From NCBI RefSeq assembly GCF_026151205.1, contig NC_087073.1, positions 10,300,411-10,364,410 of the forward strand: DNA of 64,000 nt. Direction: 5' to 3'. The notes beneath the pieces are model-generated. The model worked only from the letters and a program-made list of their open reading frames with translations, made no database searches and was not told the origin of the DNA. Within the stretch, counting starts at the first letter, position 1. Each line of letters begins with the position of its first letter. This stretch comes from Bolinopsis microptera (Eukaryota > Ctenophora > Tentaculata > Lobata > Bolinopsidae). Below, piece after piece: positions 57,209 to 64,000 of this stretch. The position numbers were made by a program, and so were the translations under genes.

Positions 57209-59269
57209 GTGATTCCAGCTGGAGATACTCCTGCCTTGCTCACCAACCACAGAGACCTAGAACAATGCCCTTGTGGCAATTCTTCGGATGCATGGAAGAT
57301 TGACTGTTCAAAATGTCACCAGTTCTGGCATGTGGATTGTCTAAGCATGAAGGGCATGGGACAGTCCCAAATCAACAAACTGGTAGAATATCTATGCCCA
57401 TTCTGCTATGTAGCACCAATCCCAACCATAAATCATGACCTCGACCTCTGCCATGTCTGTAGAAACACACTCACGATCCAGCAAGCCAACAGTGTTCATG
57501 AAATAGGAATAGCAAGTGAGAAGCTGGAACAAATGGCATCATTTGGTGACCTGCTCAACAAAGTGAACTTTGACAACCTCAAAGATGGACTATTGGCCAT
57601 ACAGAACCTCGAGCTACATGTTCAACATATATTAATCAGTGACGAAGGTCTGAAGCATCACCAAAACAAAGTGAGTAAGATAGAGGAACATATGAGTGAA
57701 ATTGCTAAGCAAAAAGCATCAGAGGATGGTTCAATCACTGACATGGTAAAACAGACACATCAGTTGGTTGAACAACTCCAGAAGATCAGTGATAAGCCGG
57801 AGGTAACATCTCACAAGAACGAGGAGCTAATGAAAAGGATAGAAGACAAGCTCCAGGCACTAACCGAAAGTGAGACAACTTTTCAGACCCAACTTAACAG
57901 TTTAGGTAGTCAAATACAGGATCTTAAAGCATCTCCTCAATCCAGAGCACCACCTGTGGCTGAGAAACACTCTCCTCCACCACATACTCTCTTACAACCT
58001 GACCAGCCTACCCCTCATATAGCACATGACCAGGTGCCTGTAACGGAAATCAAGCCAGATTTCATTCTGTCAACTGAATCTGATAAAATTACTGCCTTTC
58101 TTCAGTCATGTTCCTTCGAATCAGAGAACGGTCACTCTGTCATTTCATTTGGCAATCCCTACCACTACACTGGTTCTAAATCTTCAAAAAATGTTCCACC
58201 GATTCCTGAGGAACTTAAACCATTATTTGATGAAATGAACAAAGTACAAACTGAGCTGTACAATAAGTGCTACCCGGAGCAGCCCCACCTGACGGCCCCA
58301 GTTATTAACTCATGTCTCATCAACAGATATGATGGCCCTGATAGTCACCTGCCTAATCATTCAGACCGTGAAGTGACCATCCATCCGGAATCCTCAATTT
58401 TTACTTTGTCTCTCGGCCAGAGTTGTAACATCAAGTTCACTGAATGTGACTCTGGAACTGAATCTTCTCATGAATGTTTAGACCGCTCCTTGTACATAAT
58501 GAGCCGTAGATCACAAGAAGTTTACAGCCATATGATTGAGCGTGGCTCAATATCAGATGGCATTAGATACTCGCTGACCTTTCGTGCTGTTAGCTGGACT
58601 AATAAAAATTGCACAAGTTTACATGGTGATTCAAACACAGGCCTCTTGCGTTTTGGGTCTGACAAGAGGGGTACCTTTGGCGAGCTCATGCCAGGTCAAA
58701 AATTCTGGGCTCCCAGAATTGATGATATCAACCCTGTGTCCTGCATGGGTTACGCCAATGTAGTGCTCCACTGTGGGATCAATGACGTGAGACAGCCTGA
58801 TGTTAAATCTGAGAATGATATTGCTGATTGCTACAATAAACTGAAGCTGAAAATAAAACAAATTAAGAAGCTTAGCCCTAGCACTAGAGCTGTATTTGTT
58901 TGTCAGCTGCTTCCCACTAGGGACTTACAGCTGAATTTTAAAGTTGACTCATTTAATAGACTTATTCATTTTGACCTGCTCCCTACATGTAAGGATGTTG
59001 TGCGTGTTCAGGGTTTTATGAAGTTCGCCTGCAACCGTGTTCTTGCGGACGAACTTTCAAAACAATTTGACAGAAATGGTCGACCTGATACACTTCATCT
59101 TAACAAGTCAGGGGCAAGAGTCCTTGCTGGACTCATTAAACAATCTGTATTTACTAGGTTAAATGGCGGGGCAGACAGAAGACATCACATCGGCAAAGTT
59201 AATGGACGGCTATACAGCAACGTGGCTAGTGACCCGCCTGCACCGCAGCGGATGGGGAGGAACGGTTAA
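57209..59269 (+). CDS. LINE ORF1: PHD finger + AlkB-like 2OG-Fe(II) oxygenase + SGNH esterase
   Basis: A 686-residue frame; no ATG precedes the first domain in frame (the frame opens at 57191), so the 5' end is probably slightly truncated. Residues 20-66 are a complete C4HC3 PHD finger (C20, C22, C33, C36, H41, C44, C63, C66). Residues about 100-240 are charged helix or coiled coil. About 295-470 is AlkB-like: N-x-Y before LPNHSDRE (H384, D386), H441, and RYSLTFR (R453, R459), the full HxD...H...R-x5-R set. About 470-650 is an SGNH hydrolase: LHGDSNTG (S475), HCGINDVR (N525), DTLH (D627, H630). PHD and esterase ORF1 proteins are known in CR1-like LINEs; the oxygenase between them is the unusual part. 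Function is inferred from motifs. Confidence 0.88.
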   Translation: MIPAGDTPALLTNHRDLEQCPCGNSSDAWKIDCSKCHQFWHVDCLSMKGMGQSQINKLVEYLCPFCYVAPIPTINHDLDLCHVCRNTLTIQQANSVHEIGIASEKLEQMASFGDLLNKVNFDNLKDGLLAIQNLELHVQHILISDEGLKHHQNKVSKIEEHMSEIAKQKASEDGSITDMVKQTHQLVEQLQKISDKPEVTSHKNEELMKRIEDKLQALTESETTFQTQLNSLGSQIQDLKASPQSRAPPVAEKHSPPPHTLLQPDQPTPHIAHDQVPVTEIKPDFILSTESDKITAFLQSCSFESENGHSVISFGNPYHYTGSKSSKNVPPIPEELKPLFDEMNKVQTELYNKCYPEQPHLTAPVINSCLINRYDGPDSHLPNHSDREVTIHPESSIFTLSLGQSCNIKFTECDSGTESSHECLDRSLYIMSRRSQEVYSHMIERGSISDGIRYSLTFRAVSWTNKNCTSLHGDSNTGLLRFGSDKRGTFGELMPGQKFWAPRIDDINPVSCMGYANVVLHCGINDVRQPDVKSENDIADCYNKLKLKIKQIKKLSPSTRAVFVCQLLPTRDLQLNFKVDSFNRLIHFDLLPTCKDVVRVQGFMKFACNRVLADELSKQFDRNGRPDTLHLNKSGARVLAGLIKQSVFTRLNGGADRRHHIGKVNGRLYSNVASDPPAPQRMGRNG

Positions 59270-59274
59270 CAGGT

Positions 59275-62200
59275 ATGGTTAATCGTGTTCAAAAGGAAAT
59301 TTGTTATCACTGTCTGAAGAATATTGGTCTAGGGCTTCCCCACTTTGAATGCTTTAACTGCAACAGTATTTTCCATGCCAAATGTTTTAATCCCTCCAAA
59401 GCACAAGTTATTAATGACAACTTTTACTGCATCAAATGTAAACATTCTATATCTAAAAAATATAATCCTTTTAAAGTAATGACCGATCCTGAAGTTAATG
59501 ACTGTGACCCATGTCTCCAAAAGATGTCTGATGTTTTGGAAAACTGTAGATCCTATACAATTAAGGACTTTAACACACATATCAAACCGTGTTTTGCAAG
59601 CAACTGCTCCATGATTTTCCAGAACATAGATGGCAATAAAACAAATTTTGATGCCTTTAGCATGGAACTAGACCTAATAGCCGAAAAATTTAAAATTATT
59701 GGACTTGCTGAAACCAATATTGGAATAGAGGAAAGCACTGTTTACCATCTAGAGGGATACAATTGTTTCTACCAAGATAAACATATCAATAAAGCGAAGG
59801 GAAGTGGAGTAGCATTGTACTTAAAGGACGAACTTAATGGAGTTGTAAACGAAGAATTATCATGGGTAACCAAAAATCTTGAAACCCTATTTATTACCAT
59901 TCAACATGATGAACCTCTACATGTAGGAGTTCTGTACCGTCCTCCTAGTGGGAACGCCTCAGAGGCACTAAATGAACTTAGAAAAATGATTGAATCATGC
60001 TCAAAAAAGAATGTTTACATACTAGGAGACTTCAACATTAATCTCCATGATGAAAACAGTAAACTCGTTCAAGACTTTGAAAACCTTATTCTAGGCCTAG
60101 GTTTATCACCACTTATTTCTACGTCTACGCATCATAAACCAGGATGTAACCAATCATGCATTGACAACATACTCACCACCAACATCGAAAACTCTATCTG
60201 CTCTGGAACGATTAGTACCTGCATCAGTCACCATCATGCTGTATTTAACATATTCAACTCACCCCTAGTCAGTGCTGAGGATCATGAACAAAAGCACTTC
60301 CAGTACTATGACTACTGTGCAACTAATGTGAACAAATTTGTCGAAGTACTAGACAATGAATTAACAAGTGATCCACCAGAAGATTTCAGTACTTTTTTCA
60401 CTCTATTCAATCATCAACTAGACAACGCATGTAAACTAGACCAGCCTAAGTGTTCTAAACGTACTGCTAAAAACAACCCATGGATTACATCTGGCCTAAT
60501 TGCCTCTATAAATAGAAAACATGAGCTTTATGACCTATGGAAAAAGGCAGTTAAGAAGAAATGCCTCAGCAACTCTTCACCTAGCCATGCAGACTGTCTT
60601 ACTCTTTGTTATAATTGTACAAATAAGGTAACACGTCATGAAGAATTTAAGGCACACCGGAAGTTATTAAACCACCTTATCAATTCTGCAAAACGTAAGT
60701 ATCATGGTGTTAAGATTACAGAATGCGCTGGAGATAGTAAGAAAACCTGGCAGATAATCAACGAACTACGTGGTAAGAAAAGACGTGAGATCAAGCCGAA
60801 CTTCGTGATAAATAATGAACGTGTGATTAATCGTCGTATAATTGCAAATGAGTTCAATAAATACTTTGCCTCTATTGCAGCTAACCTGAACGAAGCATAC
60901 TCTGGTGACTATTTGAGAATAAATTCGCTGCCTTCATTTACTGACTACCTGCCAACATCAATTACGTCCAGTATTTATCTTTGGGATTCTGACTGTACTG
61001 AGATTAAAGAGACCATAAGCGAACTAAAAAACGGGAAATCCAGTGACATACCTATTCATGTGATCAAGAAGTCAAGCCAAATTACTGCACCGTACTTAGC
61101 TAGATACTTTAACAAATGCATGCAAGAAGGCCACTTCCCCGATGAATTGAAGACTGGGAGAATCAGCCCCATTTACAAAAAAGAAGATGAACAGCTATTA
61201 GAAAACTATAGACCAGTATCAACTCTACCTGTATTCGGGAAAATTCTAGAAAAGTTAATTTATAAGAGGCTCTATAGTTTCCTTACTTCCAAGGGGATAA
61301 TACATGAAAACCAGTTCGGCTTTAGGAAAGGACACTCCACCAGCCATGCACTGAACTACTCTGTAGAACATATAGAATCGTTAATTAGTAAAAAGCAACA
61401 TGTCCTAGGGGTCTTCATCGATCTCTCAAAAGCCTTTGACACTCTAGATCACTGTAAACTAACTACTAAATTAAAAAACTACGGTATAAGAGGGAATGCT
61501 CTGAATCTTATCTCTAGTTACTTGTCTAATAGGAAACAATTTGTAAATGTTCTAGATACCAAATCTGATGAATTACCGGTCGAATTTGGAGTCCCTCAGG
61601 GTAGTGTATTAGGACCTCTACTTTTCCTACTGTATATCAATGATATTTGCAATATAACTAATAAGGGTAAATTTGTCTTATTTGCAGACGATACTAATAT
61701 ATTTGTCGCTGCCGATTCGAAAAATAAAGCATACGAATTGGCTAATGAAGTACTACAGGCCGTAAACAAGTATATGGGAGTTAACCTACTGCACATTAAT
61801 GTAAAGAAGTGTTGTTATATGTACTTTTCTCCCTCTAAACGTGATAATAGCGAATTAAATGCAGATATAGATAGCCAAAACTTGTCCATAAATAACAAAA
61901 TAATTAAACGTGTAAGTCAGACAAAATTTCTTGGAGTAATCATTGATGATAAACTAAGCTGGAAACCACACATATTATCTCTCAATAAGAAACTAAGTAG
62001 TGCTTGTGGACGTATCTACCGTATTAAGAAATGCTTGCCAGAATCACTATATAAGCAAATATATCATTCCCTCTTTGAATCACACCTAGGTTATGCTATT
62101 TCTGTCTGGGGAGGTATTCCCAATAATCAGTTGAAACCGCTATTTATTACTCAAAAGAAGTGTATCAGGATTCTCTTTGGAGACTTTGAAGCCTATGTAG

Positions 62201-62619
62201 ACAAGTTCAAGACATGTGCTAGAGCAAGACCAATTAATTCTCAACGTCTAGGATCTGAATTCTATGTTAAAGAGTCCACCAAACCTCTATTCACAAAACA
62301 CGAACTACTTGCTATAGAGAACCTATACAGATACCGTTGTTTAATGGAATTGTTTAAGATCATTAAGTCACGAGTACCAATTTCGTTATACTACCTATTC
62401 GGCTTATCAAATAGGAAAGATAATTTGTTAATCACGCCCTCTCCAACTAATCAATTTATGTACAAATCTGCATGGCTGTGGAACGAATTTCGTAAAGTTG
62501 GGCCGATGAATTTCACCTCCCCTTGCAGCTCTGTCAAGAATTTGCTTAAACAGTCACTTCTAAGAGCTCAAAACAGGTATGGAACTGATTGGTGTGACAA
62601 AAATTTCACTGAATTCTGA
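59275..62619 (+). CDS. LINE ORF2: PHD-type finger + AP endonuclease + reverse transcriptase
   Basis: 1,114 residues from ATG 59275, five bases after the ORF1 stop and in another frame, so translation likely depends on reinitiation. Residues 10-55 form a C4HC3 finger (C10, C13, C26, C29, H34, C37, C52, C55). About 110-345 is an APE-type endonuclease: FQNIDGN, GLAETNI, LYRPPSGN, LGDFNIN, SCIDNIL, SHHHAVF. About 620-900 is the reverse transcriptase: ENYRPVSTLP, FIDLSKAFDTLDH (D716), PQGSVLGPLLFLLYINDI, FADD (803-806), TKFLGVIIDDKLSW. The end has WLWNEFRKVGP, the usual C-terminal signature. No stop or frameshift. It nicks target DNA and copies the element RNA. Clade CR1/L2-like by architecture; exact clade not determined. 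Confidence 0.93.
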   Translation: MVNRVQKEICYHCLKNIGLGLPHFECFNCNSIFHAKCFNPSKAQVINDNFYCIKCKHSISKKYNPFKVMTDPEVNDCDPCLQKMSDVLENCRSYTIKDFNTHIKPCFASNCSMIFQNIDGNKTNFDAFSMELDLIAEKFKIIGLAETNIGIEESTVYHLEGYNCFYQDKHINKAKGSGVALYLKDELNGVVNEELSWVTKNLETLFITIQHDEPLHVGVLYRPPSGNASEALNELRKMIESCSKKNVYILGDFNINLHDENSKLVQDFENLILGLGLSPLISTSTHHKPGCNQSCIDNILTTNIENSICSGTISTCISHHHAVFNIFNSPLVSAEDHEQKHFQYYDYCATNVNKFVEVLDNELTSDPPEDFSTFFTLFNHQLDNACKLDQPKCSKRTAKNNPWITSGLIASINRKHELYDLWKKAVKKKCLSNSSPSHADCLTLCYNCTNKVTRHEEFKAHRKLLNHLINSAKRKYHGVKITECAGDSKKTWQIINELRGKKRREIKPNFVINNERVINRRIIANEFNKYFASIAANLNEAYSGDYLRINSLPSFTDYLPTSITSSIYLWDSDCTEIKETISELKNGKSSDIPIHVIKKSSQITAPYLARYFNKCMQEGHFPDELKTGRISPIYKKEDEQLLENYRPVSTLPVFGKILEKLIYKRLYSFLTSKGIIHENQFGFRKGHSTSHALNYSVEHIESLISKKQHVLGVFIDLSKAFDTLDHCKLTTKLKNYGIRGNALNLISSYLSNRKQFVNVLDTKSDELPVEFGVPQGSVLGPLLFLLYINDICNITNKGKFVLFADDTNIFVAADSKNKAYELANEVLQAVNKYMGVNLLHINVKKCCYMYFSPSKRDNSELNADIDSQNLSINNKIIKRVSQTKFLGVIIDDKLSWKPHILSLNKKLSSACGRIYRIKKCLPESLYKQIYHSLFESHLGYAISVWGGIPNNQLKPLFITQKKCIRILFGDFEAYVDKFKTCARARPINSQRLGSEFYVKESTKPLFTKHELLAIENLYRYRCLMELFKIIKSRVPISLYYLFGLSNRKDNLLITPSPTNQFMYKSAWLWNEFRKVGPMNFTSPCSSVKNLLKQSLLRAQNRYGTDWCDKNFTEF

Positions 62620-63179
62620 GTGAGAAGTGATACTTGCCTGTTATTCCCACTTACTGACTGATAATCTTATCTATGGATACCATGCTTGAATTTAGGTAAA
62701 CAACATAGCACTTCCTCACCAGTCACGTTGAACGCGATCGCCGAATGATAAAACAATATGGGAATGAACGCGCACAGCATTGCGCGCTGATACTCTAAAT
62801 ATATACTGTGCGCGTTTCGTCCGGAACCTGGGGGAGTTCCCGCTCTAATATATCTGACGACAGTGATCACTCATTATGAGAACTAATCCCGACCACTTTC
62901 CCGGTCGAACAGTACCCAAATCAAACTAATTTATGAACCACGTGTATAGCCAACGTCCTTGCGGTGCTGAGCCGATGTAAAACTCTTCTGTCTCTTGTTA
63001 ATATTTTAGCTGAACTGTGCATAAAAGTGTGTAGTGACAAGTGTGTAGTGGTAATGCATATTATTTATTATGACGACGCGATATTTATAATGAAGAATTA
63101 AAAGCTGCTTTCGATATGACTGGTGGTGGGCTCTCTCCGGCGGGACATAAATCTATATAGGGGGTACCCGGGGTACGAG
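62620..63179. other. LINE 3' UTR and flank, no gene seen
   Basis: After the ORF2 stop the probable 3' end includes TGATAATCTTATCTATGGAT at about 62660; no clear tail repeat or target duplication was found. The rest is ordinary intergenic sequence with a GCGCAC/GTGCGC stretch at 62770-62815. Confidence 0.35.
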
Positions 63180-63214
63180 TTAACGAACAGTGTTCGTGTC
63201 CTTCCACAACCCCC

Positions 63215-63371
63215 TGTTACCTGTGTTTCTGTCGGGGTAGCCTAATTCATCCGTTAGAATCGCAGAGTTAGCGGAGCTCATGATATCTCGCGACGTATGC
63301 TGCATGAACGGTGCAAGACTTGCGCCGTTTGTTTCAGCATCCAGTTGCGAGTGCTTGCCCATCGAAAACAT
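63215..63371 (-). CDS. Possible first exon of an unrecognised gene
   Basis: On the minus strand ATG 63371 opens MFSMGKHSQLDAETNGASLA and reaches GYPDRNTG before CAG|GTAACA, a good donor at about 63214. Composition looks protein-like, without low complexity. The frame closes a few codons later without splicing. No downstream exon was identified in the remaining sequence to the left, so this is weak. Confidence 0.25.
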
Positions 63372-64000
63372 GATTAGTGATTGTGGATTTTATTGATATT
63401 ACTGATTATCCATCATATTCAGTATTAATGTTATCCATTATTTATTTATTGACATCCTTCAGTCTCCAAAACGAGGTGTGAAGGTAAATTAACTTTGAGC
63501 CTTGTTTTGGCGACTGCTTAATCGATGGGCAAGTAGGTATTTGTTTTTTAGCAGTGTTGAACATTGAAACAATTATAAAATGTTTATTTTTATCTTATAT
63601 AACGTACAATATGAATGACATATGCTATAGTGACGTAACATATATAGTGCAAAGAATTAGTAACTTGCGAGATGTGATTTAGTGATAATCGACGTTAACA
63701 TTTTGCAGTTTACAGTTGCACAGTGTTGACGTCGATTGTTACTAACATGTATCTGAATTTAATACAAGTACATGTCACATATAAATTGGGTAGCTGAATG
63801 AAACTCGTGCCTCAAAATTTTCCGTTATTAGCATTGCAGTGTCCACGCCCTGTACTGCATTAACGACCGAAATTTTCCCAATATGCAATTATTGTTTTGC
63901 TTCTAAAATTCTCTGATAATTAATAATATATCGTGACATGTAATTGTAAAATAACAAACCTCGCGCGCGCGGCGCTTACATCTGCACCTGAGAATCTCTC
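63372..64000. other. No gene seen
   Basis: AT-rich sequence to the window end, closing with a CGCGCGCGCGGCGC stretch at about 63962. Possibly the promoter side of the minus-strand exon. Confidence 0.35.

Noticed and set aside
63180-63214. Unspliced end of the minus-strand frame as a complete 63-residue gene
   Set aside because: A good donor precedes this part and the last codons look unlike the rest, so at most a first exon is proposed.

Overview
This is animal nuclear DNA: AT-rich, with intron-rich conserved genes using GT-AG junctions, small genes nested in introns, and dense transposon debris. The mix of non-LTR elements with PHD fingers, a Penelope-like remnant, many hAT-type elements and TTAGGG-like motifs fits a marine invertebrate, perhaps a cnidarian. 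That placement is inference; no marker gene settles it.

Layout. 1-6014 (+) is the 3' part of an ERCC6L/PICH-type SNF2 translocase (nine exons seen; the 5' end lies left of the window). 7006-7515 (-) holds two exons of an unrecognised coiled-coil gene. 8070-16120 is a transposon nest: a 2.8 kb TTAA-flanked element carrying a 1.2 kb hAT-like element, an inverted pair of G-tract repeats, and a TA-flanked element containing a second G-tract element. Between these sits a Lys-rich gene with a frame break (11683-12756). 17210-17866 is a complete two-exon gene for a small basic protein. 18.6-26 kb is repeats: a hAT-type MITE, a broken Penelope-like GIY-YIG region and a LINE tail.

26696-51450 (+) is a whole animal type I fatty acid synthase in 28 exons (KS-MAT-DH-pseudoMT-ER-KR-ACP-TE, about 2,379 residues). 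The exon lengths total a whole number of codons only if one base, missing in the MAT exon at about 29988, is counted back. Two single-exon genes lie on the opposite strand inside its introns: a rhodopsin-type GPCR (30889-31977) and a four-finger C2H2 protein (38467-39594). A hAT-type element with 240-base tandem repeats sits in another intron.

52.1-55.9 kb is a cluster of very small elements, most with perfect 8-base target duplications, plus a long foldback. 56.2-57.2 kb stacks LINE fragments, and 57209-62619 (+) is a nearly complete LINE with two open ORFs. Its ORF1 joins a PHD finger, an AlkB-like 2-oxoglutarate/Fe(II) oxygenase with all signature residues, and an SGNH esterase. Its ORF2 has its own PHD-type finger, an AP endonuclease and a reverse transcriptase with FADD. 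This two-ORF element is the most unusual thing in the window.

The host genes have no evident shared pathway. ERCC6L acts in chromosome segregation and FAS in lipid synthesis.
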